Assembly (NCBI RefSeq): GCF_027853965.1
Contig: NZ_JAQGLB010000016.1
Location: 145,910 to 209,909 of the forward strand
Direction of reading: 5' to 3'
Source of the DNA: Saccharopolyspora indica
Lineage (GTDB): Bacteria; Actinomycetota; Actinomycetes; Mycobacteriales; Pseudonocardiaceae
Length of the DNA stretch: 64,000 nucleotides
The translations under genes were made by a program, and so were the position numbers. Under the pieces are notes generated by a model, which saw only the letters and a program-made list of their open reading frames with translations, was not told the origin of the DNA and ran no database searches. Positions 1-8,168 of the stretch are shown here, in pieces; positions within the stretch are counted from its first letter, which is position 1, and each line of letters begins with the position of its first letter.

Positions 1-800
1 TCGCCGGAGCCGACGAGACCGTCGAGCTGATGGCCGTTCGCGCCGCCGAGCACGCGTTGCGGGAGGCCGCCCGGGACAGCGGTGACGTCGAACTGGTCGT
101 GGTCACCAACTGGACGGACCGCCAGTGGGTGCCCGAGCTGGGGCCCGCGGTGGCCGCGCAGCTCAGCGCGAAGGCGCTCGGCTTCGATCTCTGCGGCGCC
201 TGCACGGGTTTCGTGCACGGCGTTCAGACCGCGGCCGCGCTGATGTCCACTTTGGATCTCCGGACCGCGGTCGTGACGTGCTCCGAGCAGTTCTCCCGCC
301 GGGTCCGGCCGGGCAGCAAGGGTGAGCTCGTGGTCGGCGACGCGGCCGGTGCGGTCGTCCTCGAACGCGGTGCGCCCGGCGCCACCGGGCTCATCGACTC
401 GGTGCTGACCAGCGACGGCGGTTCGGCGAGCACGATCTACGCGCGTCGTCCGGAGGGCTGGGTCACCAGCGAGCCGACCCTGGTCGATCGCGCCGTGACG
501 GGCACGGTCCGGGTGGTGGAGCGGCTGCTGACCCGCAACTCGATCCTGATGGCCGACGTCGACTGGGTCCTGCCGCACCCGGGCACCGACCCCGTCCACC
601 GGGCGGTGCGCGAGAAGCTGGGCATCTCGCCGGAGCAGTTCGTCGTCACCATGGATTCCCGCGGGAACACCTCCAGCGCCTCCATCCCGATCGCGCTCTC
701 CGAGCTGTGGCAGAGCGGGCGGGTGCGCCGCGGAGACCTGTTCCTGACCCCGGCCATCGGAGCCGGGTTCTTCGAGGGCGGCCTGCTCTTCCGGCTCTGA
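1..800 (+). CDS. KAS III-like 3-oxoacyl synthase (5'-truncated)
   Basis: C-terminal most of a ketoacyl synthase III (FabH/thiolase fold) protein. The frame stays open from base 3, and the residues before the internal Met at 30 (AGADETVEL) fit the family's N-terminal helix, so the true start lies upstream. The nucleophilic Cys sits in DLCGACTGF, the family His is in LPHPGTDPV, and the Asn is in GNTSSAS, so a Cys-His-Asn triad is present. Family members join a CoA-bound starter to a malonyl unit, or act as acyl-transferring or ester-forming enzymes in discrete-KS pathways. It is followed after 28 bases by an SDR and appears to share an operon with the next five genes. The substrate cannot be read from the sequence. 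Confidence 0.85.
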   Translation, partial: AGADETVELMAVRAAEHALREAARDSGDVELVVVTNWTDRQWVPELGPAVAAQLSAKALGFDLCGACTGFVHGVQTAAALMSTLDLRTAVVTCSEQFSRRVRPGSKGELVVGDAAGAVVLERGAPGATGLIDSVLTSDGGSASTIYARRPEGWVTSEPTLVDRAVTGTVRVVERLLTRNSILMADVDWVLPHPGTDPVHRAVREKLGISPEQFVVTMDSRGNTSSASIPIALSELWQSGRVRRGDLFLTPAIGAGFFEGGLLFRL

Positions 801-828
801 ACGGTACGGCGATCACCGGAGGCTGAGC

Positions 829-1659
829 GTGACTTCGACGCAATTCGACACCGTGGACCTCTTCGGCGGCCGGACCGCGCTGGTGACCGGTGCGGGCAGC
901 GGGATCGGCGCGGTCCTGGCGCAGCGGCTGGCCCGGCACGGAGCGGCCGTCGGCCTGCTCGGCCGCGGCGAAGCCGCCCTGGCAGAGGTGGCGGAGGCCA
1001 TCAGCGGGGCGGGCGGCCGCGCGCTGGTGCTGCCCGCCGACGTCCAGGACCACGAGACGCTGGAACGAGCGGTGGAGACCTGCGCCGCCGAGCTCGGCCC
1101 GGTGGACCTGCTGGTCAGCAACGCCGGGAGCGGTGAGCACCAGGTCTTCCTGTGCGAGCAGACCGAAGCCGACTGGCAGCGGACGATCGACGTCAACCTC
1201 ACCGGCGCGTTCCGCATCTGCCGCCTGGTGGTTCCCGGCATGATCGAGCGGCGCAGCGGCGGCATCGTGCTGATGTCCTCGGTGGCGGGCAACCGCGGTC
1301 TGCCCGCCAACACCGCCTACTGCGCGGCCAAGTCCGGCCTCCACGGGCTGGCCCGGGCGCTGGCGTGCGAGCTGGGGCCGTACGGAATCCGGGTCAACGC
1401 CGTCTGCCCCGGGCTGACCGACAGTCCCGGGCTGACCGACGAATCCCGCTACGGGCGGGACTTCATCGCGAGCCTGGCCCGACACCACGGGCCGCCGGAC
1501 CTGACGTGGGAGCGCTACGTCCGCCGCGCGGCCCGCAACACCGCGCTGGGCCGGCTGCTCGATCCCGACGAGGTCGCCCGGCTGTCGACCTACCTGCTGT
1601 CCGAGCTGTCCGCCGGCATCACCGGGCAGGCGGTCGGCATCGACGGCGGCGCCCTGTGA
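829..1659 (+). CDS. SDR oxidoreductase, FabG-like ketoreductase
   Basis: Classical short-chain dehydrogenase of 276 residues. It has the nucleotide-binding TGAGSGIG near residues 20-27, SNAGS in place of NNAG, the catalytic Ser in LMSSVAG, YCAAK as the YxxxK pair, and a C-terminal GIDGGAL. These are the marks of a 3-oxoacyl-ACP/CoA reductase using NAD(P)H. The GTG start at 829 is set by GGAGG at 818-822, seven bases upstream. It sits between the KAS III-like gene and the first ketosynthase homologue, so it probably reduces a beta-keto intermediate made by the cluster; the substrate is an inference. Confidence 0.88.
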   Translation: MTSTQFDTVDLFGGRTALVTGAGSGIGAVLAQRLARHGAAVGLLGRGEAALAEVAEAISGAGGRALVLPADVQDHETLERAVETCAAELGPVDLLVSNAGSGEHQVFLCEQTEADWQRTIDVNLTGAFRICRLVVPGMIERRSGGIVLMSSVAGNRGLPANTAYCAAKSGLHGLARALACELGPYGIRVNAVCPGLTDSPGLTDESRYGRDFIASLARHHGPPDLTWERYVRRAARNTALGRLLDPDEVARLSTYLLSELSAGITGQAVGIDGGAL

Positions 1660-1688
1660 ACCGCGCGAGAGCACTGTGAGGAGTTGCC

Positions 1689-3014
1689 TTGGTCAGCTTG
1701 GCGTCAACCGGAAGGGACGTGCTGGTCACCGGCATGGGGTTCTGCCTGCCGGGGCCCGGCGGAGCGGTCTGCCGCACGCCCGGCGAGCTGTGGGAGACGG
1801 TGTCCACTGGGCGATCGCACCTGGACAACGACGGCTTCTTCCGCGGGCGGGTGAACCTCTCCGACGAGGAGTTCGGCGCGGCGGTGCCGGGCATCCCGCA
1901 GCGCTACCTGCGCAACTACGCAGACGTGCACCGGTACGGCCTGCTGTCGCTGGTGGAGGCGTGCCAGGACGCGGGTTTCGACTGGCGCGGCGGGGAACTG
2001 CAGGACGCCGCGGTGCTCACCGCGCGGGCGAGCGTGGACAACTCGGTGGACACCTACCTCGCGTGCATGCAGGCGGATCCGCGGTCGATCGGGCTGCGCG
2101 ACGCCCGCGCGCTGTTCACCCGCCTCGCGGTGTCGGCGACCGCGACCGACGTGGCGAACGTCCAGGCGTCCCTGCTGGCCAACGGCGGGCCGAGCTACAC
2201 GGTCTCGTGCGGGTGCGCTTCGTCGGCGGTGCTGATCGGCGTGGCCGCCAACCTGATCGCCGGTGGTGAGGTCGAGGTCGCAGCGGTCACCGGTGTCGAC
2301 ACCTTCGACACCGACCGGCTCCAGCACTTCGAGGAGCTGAAGGCGGCATCGGGTGCGCAGCCGACGAGCACCACGCCTGCGGCGAGGATCCGCTGGGACG
2401 GCCCGATGCGGCCGTACGACGAACGCGCCTGCGGGTTCAACATCGGCGACGGCTCCGCGACGTTGATCCTGGAGAGCCGTGAGCACAGCCGCCGCCGAGG
2501 TGCCGAGCCCTACGGCCGCGTGCTCGGCCAGGCGACCACGAGGGGCAAGGCGCAGAGCGCGCTGACCGTGGACGACAGCGGCGAGCCGCTGGCCCGCGCG
2601 GCGGAGAAGTGCTTGCGGGGAAACGGTTCCCGAGCCGCGATCGCCCCGTCCGACATCGGCTACGTCAACGGCGGCGCCGAGGGCGATCCGCTCTTCCACC
2701 GCATCGAGTACAACGGCGTGCGCGCGGTCTTCGGCGCGCACACCGAGAACGTCGTGGTGAGCTCGCAGGAAGCGTGCTTCGGGCACAACGCGGCTCCGCT
2801 GGGCAACATCGGCGCGGCGGCGACGATGCTGATGATGCGCAACGGCGTCGCCGCGCCGACGGCCAACTGCGAGAAGCCGGTGACCGACGCCCCGTTCGAG
2901 ATCGTGGCCGCCGGTGGCCCGCGGCCGCTGGACTTCGACCTCGCGCTGAGCTTCAACTACCAGCTGGGCGGCGTGTCGAGCGCGCTGCTGGTCGGCTCCC
3001 CGGAGGGATGCTGA
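1689..3014 (+). CDS. Ketosynthase homologue with altered catalytic triad (KS-A)
   Basis: Condensing-enzyme fold of the KAS I/II type, 441 residues. It opens with VLVTGMGFCLPGPGG. The nucleophile is Cys176 in SCGCASSA, and RPYDERACGFNIGDGSA matches the conserved mid-region. The first active-site His is missing: the canonical VNAHGTGT becomes VNGGAEGD, with Gly329 at that place. The catalytic Lys of the STKSxxGH motif is Glu361 in SSQEACFGH, while His366 remains. Such changes should impair malonyl decarboxylation, so it may catalyse acyl transfer or ester/C-O bond formation, or be a structural partner of the next gene. The TTG start at 1689 follows GAGGAG at 1678. Its stop overlaps the next start. 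Confidence 0.85.
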   Translation: MVSLASTGRDVLVTGMGFCLPGPGGAVCRTPGELWETVSTGRSHLDNDGFFRGRVNLSDEEFGAAVPGIPQRYLRNYADVHRYGLLSLVEACQDAGFDWRGGELQDAAVLTARASVDNSVDTYLACMQADPRSIGLRDARALFTRLAVSATATDVANVQASLLANGGPSYTVSCGCASSAVLIGVAANLIAGGEVEVAAVTGVDTFDTDRLQHFEELKAASGAQPTSTTPAARIRWDGPMRPYDERACGFNIGDGSATLILESREHSRRRGAEPYGRVLGQATTRGKAQSALTVDDSGEPLARAAEKCLRGNGSRAAIAPSDIGYVNGGAEGDPLFHRIEYNGVRAVFGAHTENVVVSSQEACFGHNAAPLGNIGAAATMLMMRNGVAAPTANCEKPVTDAPFEIVAAGGPRPLDFDLALSFNYQLGGVSSALLVGSPEGC

Positions 3015-4240
3015 TGCGCGTTTCCGGTACCGGCATGGTGCTGCCGGGCATCGGCGGCCCGGTCCGCACCGCGGCGGACTTCTGGCGGGTGGTCGGATCG
3101 GGGCGGACGTGCCTGTCGGCGTTCCACCACCCCGACGTGCCGTTGCGGATCGCCGGGCGGGTGCCGGGCTGGAATCCCGCTGACGAGCTCGACGTGCCGC
3201 CCCGGGTCGCGCGCCGGATGGCCCGGGTCACGACCATGGCGGTGGGCGCGGTCCAGCAGGCCCTGCGGGAAGCGGGGCTGACCGGGCTCGACGTCAGCGG
3301 CGACCGGACCGTGCTCGTGGTGGCCTCGATGCAGTTCGCCAACCAGGAGGCCGAGCGGTACTTCGACGCCCTCGCCCGCGGCGGTGCCGACGAGCTGGGG
3401 ATGGACTACTGGCTGACCGGCACGCCCGGCAGCGTCGCGAGTGGACTGTGCTCGGTGCTCGGCATCGAGGTGCCGACGCTGAGCGTCACCGGCGGCTGCA
3501 ACTGCTCGCTGCGCGCGCTCGAAGTGGCGCACCTGATGCTGCGCAGCGGTGACGTCGATCGCGCCGTGGTGGTGGGCGCCGACGTCGCGCTGGATCCCGT
3601 CTACCTGGCCAGCACGGTGCACGAGGGCGCGGGCGGGTTCCGCGCGTCGACGCTGTCGCCGGATCCCGGGGCCGTCCGCCCGCACGACGAGCAGCAGGAC
3701 GGCAACGCTCCCGGTGAAGGCGCGATCGCGGTCGTGCTGGAACGCTCCGGACCGGTGCGCCTGCGGTTCCGGACCTCGCGCCGCAACGGCCGGAACCCGG
3801 TCGACGCGGGGAAGCCGGACAACGTCGTCGCGGACGTCACCGCACTGCTGGAGGCAGCGGGCATCGGGCTCGACCAGCTGGCGTTCGTCAGCGGCTTCGC
3901 CGAGGGCACGCGCAACATCGAGGACCTGTTCTGCGAGACCGTGGACCTGCTCCGGGCGCGGTCGGGCTACGCCGGGCCGTTGCTGCTGACGAACCAGGAA
4001 GCGGCCTTCGGCCACATCTCCGGGTGCGCGGGGCTGATCAAGTTCGTCGCCGCGCTGCTGATGTTCGAGCACGGTTCGGTGGCGCCGGTGGTCGGGTGCA
4101 GGCAGCCGTACCACCGGCTCGACGCGACACCGCTGACCAGCCCGGCCCCGGTCGACGGCAGGCACGCACTGGTGATCAGCACGGGAGCGGGCGGCGACGC
4201 CACCTCGCTCCTGATCGAGCACGGGGAGGGCGGTTCATGA
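3014..4240 (+). CDS. Ketosynthase homologue with altered catalytic triad (KS-B)
   Basis: Second condensing-enzyme homologue, 408 residues, starting with ATG inside the TGATG overlap with KS-A. GGAGGG at 3002 favours this start over the Met two codons upstream. The nucleophile Cys162 is kept in TGGCNCSL. As in KS-A, the first His is lost (VSGFAEGT, Phe295) and the Lys is replaced by Glu329 in NQEAAFGH, with His334 kept. Both KS proteins share the QEAxFGH motif, so the change is not random decay. In type II systems a KS pairs with a Cys-less chain length factor; here both partners keep Cys. A heterodimer with KS-A is likely from the coupling, but unproven. Confidence 0.83.
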   Translation: MRVSGTGMVLPGIGGPVRTAADFWRVVGSGRTCLSAFHHPDVPLRIAGRVPGWNPADELDVPPRVARRMARVTTMAVGAVQQALREAGLTGLDVSGDRTVLVVASMQFANQEAERYFDALARGGADELGMDYWLTGTPGSVASGLCSVLGIEVPTLSVTGGCNCSLRALEVAHLMLRSGDVDRAVVVGADVALDPVYLASTVHEGAGGFRASTLSPDPGAVRPHDEQQDGNAPGEGAIAVVLERSGPVRLRFRTSRRNGRNPVDAGKPDNVVADVTALLEAAGIGLDQLAFVSGFAEGTRNIEDLFCETVDLLRARSGYAGPLLLTNQEAAFGHISGCAGLIKFVAALLMFEHGSVAPVVGCRQPYHRLDATPLTSPAPVDGRHALVISTGAGGDATSLLIEHGEGGS

Positions 4241-5631
4241 CCACCGAGTTCAGCGGGGCGCTGGCCCCGCGCGGTTCCACCGCCGTGGTGCTGGGCGATT
4301 CACCCGGGTGCGCGACCGTGCTCGGAACCCTCATCGCGGTGGGCGTCGAGGTCGAGGAGGAGGCCCGCGGCACCGCCCCCGACATCTGCGTCGCCGTGCT
4401 GACGGGGTCGTCCGTGCTGGGCAGCCGTTCCCGGGGCGGCCTGCCCAGGCAACGGCTGGCGGCGATCGCCGATCGGATGGCCGAACGCGGCACCGGGCGA
4501 ATGGTGCTCGTCACCGATGCCGGCGGAGGCGTGCACACCGGCGCCGACCCGTCCGAGGCAGCCGACCGCGCGGCGGATCTCGCCTGGTGGCGGCACCTCG
4601 CCGCGAGATCGGCGTCCCGAGGTGTGGTGGCGAACCAGATCCGGGTGGGACTCGCGCCCTTCCTCTCCCACGAGCTGGAGCCGGTCCGCACCGGTTCGGT
4701 CCTCCAGCACCTCCCGCTGCGCCGGGTGGCCCGCCCCGGCGACCTGGCGTGCGCGCTCGTGCAGCTGATCTCGACGGGCTGCGCGTACACCGTGGGAGAG
4801 ACGTTGCCGCTCGACGGGGGCCTGACGCTGAACCTCATCCCTCCGCTGCGCGAGCCCAAGCCGTGGACACCGCCGCGAGAACCCGAGGCAGCGCTGGCCG
4901 ACCGGTTCAGCCTCGCGGGCCGGACCGCCTTGGTGATCGGGGCGAGCAGCGGCATCGGTGCGGAGTCGGCGGCGGAGCTGGCCCGTCGCGGCGCCGATGT
5001 GGTGCTGGTGGCTCGCCGCGAACCGGAGCTGCGCGCGGTGGCGGAGCGGATCGGTGGCCGCCCGGTGGTGGCCGATGTGCGCGACACCGAGGCGATCCTG
5101 GATTCGGTGGACGGAATCGACCTGCTCGTCTACGCCGCGGGCGTGTTCGGCCTCGACGGCGCGGCCGAGACCCGGGCCCGTTCGATGGAGGTGAACTTCC
5201 GCGCCTACGCCGAGATCTGCGACGCCCTGGTGGACCGGTGGCGCGAGTCGGGCACGAGAGGATCGATCGTCGGCGTGTGCTCGGTGGGCGCCGAGGTGGT
5301 CCCGGTCCAGCGCATGGAGAGCTACGGCGCGAGCAAGGCCGCGATGGTCCAGTACACGAGGTGCTTGGCGGTGTCCGCGGGCCGCGACGGCATCCGGGCA
5401 AACTGCGTGGCACCGGGGATCGTCGACACCCCGATGTCGGAGTGGGTGGCACCGGCGTTCCGCGACGCGTGGACCGCGCGCATCCCGCTCGGCTCGGTGG
5501 GAACACCGCCGGACGTCGCATCGTTCGTGGCGTTCCTGGCCAGCGACGCGGCGTCGCACGTGACCGGCAGCCTCGTGCACGTCGACGGCGGATTCACCCT
5601 CGGTGGCCTGCCGCCGCTGGGGGAGCAGTGA
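4237..5631 (+). CDS. Tandem SDR fusion: degenerate SDR plus intact SDR
   Basis: A 464-residue protein with two Rossmann-type SDR modules. The C-terminal half (about residue 225 on) is intact: GASSGIG at 235-241, YAAG in the NNAG position, CSVGAE with the catalytic Ser, YGASK with Tyr363 and Lys367, and HVDGGFT. The N-terminal half (about 1-205) lacks the glycine motif, the Ser-Tyr-Lys triad and NNAG, yet ends with the typical SDR tail (ARPGDLACALVQLI, GETLPLDGG). It is therefore a pseudo-SDR, perhaps for dimer contacts or scaffolding. ATG overlaps the KS-B stop, and TGATG links it to the next gene. It resembles the fused reductase layout of FabG4-type proteins (inactive domain plus ketoreductase). 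Confidence 0.82.
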   Translation: MTTEFSGALAPRGSTAVVLGDSPGCATVLGTLIAVGVEVEEEARGTAPDICVAVLTGSSVLGSRSRGGLPRQRLAAIADRMAERGTGRMVLVTDAGGGVHTGADPSEAADRAADLAWWRHLAARSASRGVVANQIRVGLAPFLSHELEPVRTGSVLQHLPLRRVARPGDLACALVQLISTGCAYTVGETLPLDGGLTLNLIPPLREPKPWTPPREPEAALADRFSLAGRTALVIGASSGIGAESAAELARRGADVVLVARREPELRAVAERIGGRPVVADVRDTEAILDSVDGIDLLVYAAGVFGLDGAAETRARSMEVNFRAYAEICDALVDRWRESGTRGSIVGVCSVGAEVVPVQRMESYGASKAAMVQYTRCLAVSAGRDGIRANCVAPGIVDTPMSEWVAPAFRDAWTARIPLGSVGTPPDVASFVAFLASDAASHVTGSLVHVDGGFTLGGLPPLGEQ

Positions 5632-6404
5632 TGGATCAGCCGTTCGCGAGCAGGACCGCCCTGGTCACCGGGGCCTCGTCAGGCATCGGAGCCGCCACGG
5701 CGCGGGCGCTCGCCGCGGCAGGTGCGCACGTCGTGCTGGTCGCACGGCGCGCGGATGCCTTGGGCCGAGTCGCGGAGCAGGTGCGGTCTCGGGGTGGGAC
5801 GGCGACGGTGCTCGCCGCCGACCTCGTCGCCGAAGGAGGGCCCGAGTACGTCGTCACCGAGACCGCGGAACGCGGGCTGATCCCGGAGATCCTGGTGAAC
5901 AACGCCGGAACAGTGCGACTGGGGGAGGTCGCCGAGCTCCAGCCCCGGCACTGGGACCTCATGCTCCGGCTCAACCTGACGGTGCCCTTCCTGCTGAGCC
6001 GCCTGCTGCTGCCGTCCATGCGCGCGGCCGGGCACGGGCTGATCGTCAACATCGGATCGGTGGTGGCGACCGAGACGATCGCCACCACCGCGGGCTACGG
6101 AGCGGCCAAGCAGGGCCTCGGCAAGCTCACCGAGATCCTGGCCCTGGAGAACCGCGATCACGGCATCCACTGCGTCGGGATCCTCCCGGGATGGGTCGAG
6201 ACGGAACTGTCCCCGGACCTGGGAAAGCTCGGCGTGACCAGGGACGAACTCCTCGCTCCGGAGGATGTCGCGGAAGCGGTCCTGTGGGCGGCCACCAGAC
6301 CGCCGCACGTCAGCATCGGTCCCCTGCTCACGATCAACCCGAGAAGCAGCCGAGCCGATGCGCGAGCGTCCATCGATCGCTACGTCAGCACCCGCCACCG
6401 CTAG
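5631..6404 (+). CDS. SDR oxidoreductase, last gene of the operon
   Basis: Short-chain dehydrogenase of 257 residues with VTGASSGIG at the N-terminus, VNNAG near residue 90, IGSVV with the catalytic Ser, YGAAK, and the PG turn in LPGWVETEL. The C-terminus (SIGPLLTINPRSS) lacks the usual DGG motif and matches the yeast-type/YdfG-like NADP-dependent SDRs. The ATG lies in the TGATG overlap with the fusion gene, so translation is coupled. It is the third intact ketoreductase-type active site in the operon, suggesting several reductions per product. A convergent SDR follows 29 bases after its stop. Confidence 0.86.
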   Translation: MDQPFASRTALVTGASSGIGAATARALAAAGAHVVLVARRADALGRVAEQVRSRGGTATVLAADLVAEGGPEYVVTETAERGLIPEILVNNAGTVRLGEVAELQPRHWDLMLRLNLTVPFLLSRLLLPSMRAAGHGLIVNIGSVVATETIATTAGYGAAKQGLGKLTEILALENRDHGIHCVGILPGWVETELSPDLGKLGVTRDELLAPEDVAEAVLWAATRPPHVSIGPLLTINPRSSRADARASIDRYVSTRHR

Positions 6405-6433
6405 ACCGCTGCGAGCGGCGACTCACCCGTCCT

Positions 6434-7360
6434 TCACCGGTACCCGGTCGGGTCTGCGGGCTTGCCTGCGCCTTCGACCTCGACCAGGTAGCGCCAGCAG
6501 TCCGGTCGCGAGCCGTCCACGTCGGTGAAGCCGTACTCCTGCGCGAGCTGCCCGCTGGAGAACGACTGACCGTTCCGGCGCGCGACATCGGGGTCACCGG
6601 CCAGCGCCGCGACCGCGCGCCCGACGTAGGCCGGGCTTTCCGAGATGCAGAAGTGCGGCACCTCGGCCAGCGCGTCGCGCCAGTTGTCCTCCGCGACGCC
6701 GAACCCGTCGAGCATCATCTCCGAGCGCAACCAGCCTGGGGTGAGCGCCACCGCGGTGCCGCCGTGCGGCTCCAGCTCGTGCGCGAGCGAGAAGGCCATG
6801 CGCAGCACGCTGTTCTTGACCAGGTCGTAGAAGTACGAGTTGCGGTAGTGCGTTCCGTTGTACGCCGAGGTTCCGTCGGTCATCTCGACCACGAGCCCGC
6901 CCGGCCGCCGCACCAGCAGGGGCAGCAGGAAGTGGCTGGTGATGGCGTGCGTGTCCACGCCCAGCCGGAGCAGCCGCAGCCCGTCGTCGAGGTCGTGCTC
7001 CCAGACCGGCGTGTCGAACGCGAACAGCTTCTCGCCGCCCCACACGTCGTTGACCAGCACGTCGAGCCGTCCCTGCTCGGCGTCGATGCGCTCGGCAAGC
7101 GCCCGGACCTGCTCGGGCACCAGGTGGTCGGTCGGCACCGCGATGCCGGTTCCGCCCGCGGCGGTCACGAGCTCCGCGGTCTCCTCGATCGTCTCCGCGC
7201 GGTCGTAGTCCGAGCGCCGTTGCCGCGTCGTGCGACCGGTGACGTAGACCGTCGCGCCCGCCGCGCCGAGCTGAACGGCGATGCCCCGCCCGGCACCCCT
7301 GGTGGCCCCCGCGACCAGCGCGATCCTGCCCCGCAGATCCGGTGTTGATGTGTCGGCCAT
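6434..7360 (-). CDS. SDR family oxidoreductase (stand-alone)
   Basis: SDR of 308 residues starting MADTSTPDLRGRIALVAGATRGAGRG. The cofactor motif AGATRGAGRG is present. The NNAG segment reads VNDVWGGE, and the Ser region is EMTDGTS. The expected YxxxK appears as YFYDLVKNS. This longer, slightly divergent type is common in actinobacteria and often annotated as an uncharacterised NAD(P)-dependent oxidoreductase. The frame is open to 7474, but ATG at 7360 with AGGGG just upstream (7364-7368) is preferred. It is convergent with the biosynthetic operon and has its own promoter, so it is not counted as a cluster member. Substrate unknown. Confidence 0.8.
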   Translation of the reverse strand: MADTSTPDLRGRIALVAGATRGAGRGIAVQLGAAGATVYVTGRTTRQRRSDYDRAETIEETAELVTAAGGTGIAVPTDHLVPEQVRALAERIDAEQGRLDVLVNDVWGGEKLFAFDTPVWEHDLDDGLRLLRLGVDTHAITSHFLLPLLVRRPGGLVVEMTDGTSAYNGTHYRNSYFYDLVKNSVLRMAFSLAHELEPHGGTAVALTPGWLRSEMMLDGFGVAEDNWRDALAEVPHFCISESPAYVGRAVAALAGDPDVARRNGQSFSSGQLAQEYGFTDVDGSRPDCWRYLVEVEGAGKPADPTGYR

Positions 7361-7499
7361 CGATCCCCTCGGGTCGTAGTACCTGTGCCCACCGGCCCGC
7401 GCCATCGTCGCGCCGACCGGTGACACCATCCTCGACCCGAAACCCGACACCTCGTGTCGGGTTACCTGGATCACTTCCCACCGAGCGGTGGCGGCACGC

Positions 7500-7874
7500 C
7501 TATAGCGCTCGGGCGAACCGCTGGTTCTTGACGGCCCTCAGAAAAGCCACCCAGGAGTGCTGACCGAACGTCAGAGTGCTCCCCGCGCGATCTTTCGTAT
7601 CCCGAACCCGGACGATCCCGGAGCTTCCACCGACTTCGACGCAACTCCCGGTCTGCCCGCTGTAACTGGACTTCTTCCAGGTCATGTCGAACCGCTGGTC
7701 CTTGACGGCTCTGAGAAAGACCGCCCAGGAGTGCTGATCGAACGCCAAAATGCCGCCGCCGCGATCTTTGGTGTCCCGCACCCCGACGATGGCAAGGCCA
7801 CCGCCGACTTCGACGCACATCCCGCCATGGCCATTGCTGCGGCTGGACTTGCGCCAGCGTGTGATGCCGTCCAT
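7500..7874 (-). CDS. Tandem DUF397 protein
   Basis: Protein of 124 residues made of two DUF397 units. Each has a WRKSS or WKKSS start, a C-V-E-V-G strand, VRDTKDR, and a HSW[AV][AV]FLRAVK end. DUF397 proteins are small partners of HTH-DUF5753 regulators in actinomycetes (WhiJ-like systems), where they are thought to modulate the regulator. The duplicated form is less usual than the single unit encoded upstream at 7938-8150. It is the third gene downstream of the HTH gene on the same strand. The start at 7874 has GGAGAGG upstream. It probably acts in the cytoplasm by protein contact; no catalytic residues are evident. Confidence 0.8.
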   Translation of the reverse strand: MDGITRWRKSSRSNGHGGMCVEVGGGLAIVGVRDTKDRGGGILAFDQHSWAVFLRAVKDQRFDMTWKKSSYSGQTGSCVEVGGSSGIVRVRDTKDRAGSTLTFGQHSWVAFLRAVKNQRFARAL

Positions 7875-7937
7875 CGTCTGCCTCTCCGGGTCGACCAGTT
7901 GCCGAGATGCGCTGGTGCGGGGCCGTCGAATTGGCCG

Positions 7938-8150
7938 TCAGCGCAGGTCGTGCTTCCCGGACTTCACATCGCAGAGGAAGGCCGACCAAGCTTCGGCGGT
8001 GAACGGGAGGACTGGGCTGGTGGAGCCGAGCTTGCTGTCCTTCACCCCGGCGGCCCCAGGAACGCGCGCCACCATGACGCATGCGCCTCCACCGCCGTTG
8101 CTTCGGCTGCTCTTGCGCCAGTGGGCCTGGGTGAAGTCCGGGGTTAACAT
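7938..8150 (-). CDS. DUF397 protein
   Basis: Single DUF397 unit of 70 residues: AHWRKSSRSNGGGGACVMVA, then VKDSK, then FTAEAWSAFLCDVKSG. It starts 18 bases after the stop of the HTH-DUF5753 gene with AGGAG at about 8156-8160, so the two are co-transcribed and probably interact, as in WhiJ-like loci. The next DUF397 gene lies 63 bases downstream. The family is nearly confined to actinobacteria, occurs in many paralogous copies per genome, and is tied to developmental or antibiotic regulation in Streptomyces; the precise role here is not known. Confidence 0.82.
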   Translation of the reverse strand: MLTPDFTQAHWRKSSRSNGGGGACVMVARVPGAAGVKDSKLGSTSPVLPFTAEAWSAFLCDVKSGKHDLR

Positions 8151-8168
8151 GCGCGCTCCTTGTCGTGC

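Larger units (their letters stand above)
1..6404 (+). other. Right part of a discrete-ketosynthase biosynthetic operon
   Basis: Six consecutive same-strand genes (KAS III-like, SDR, KS-like, KS-like, SDR-SDR fusion, SDR). The last four are joined by overlapping stop/start codons (TGATG or ATGA at 3012, 4237 and 5629), and the earlier gaps are under 30 bases. This suggests one transcript and fixed stoichiometry. No acyl carrier protein, acyltransferase, thioesterase or CoA ligase lies in the visible part; these may be left of base 1. The right boundary is set by the convergent SDR ending at 6434. The combination of stand-alone ketosynthases with several ketoreductases resembles macrotetrolide or pamamycin clusters, by analogy only. 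Confidence 0.6.

Noticed and set aside
6434..7360. Convergent SDR considered as part of the biosynthetic operon
   Set aside because: Opposite strand, own promoter and ribosome site, and a different SDR subtype.
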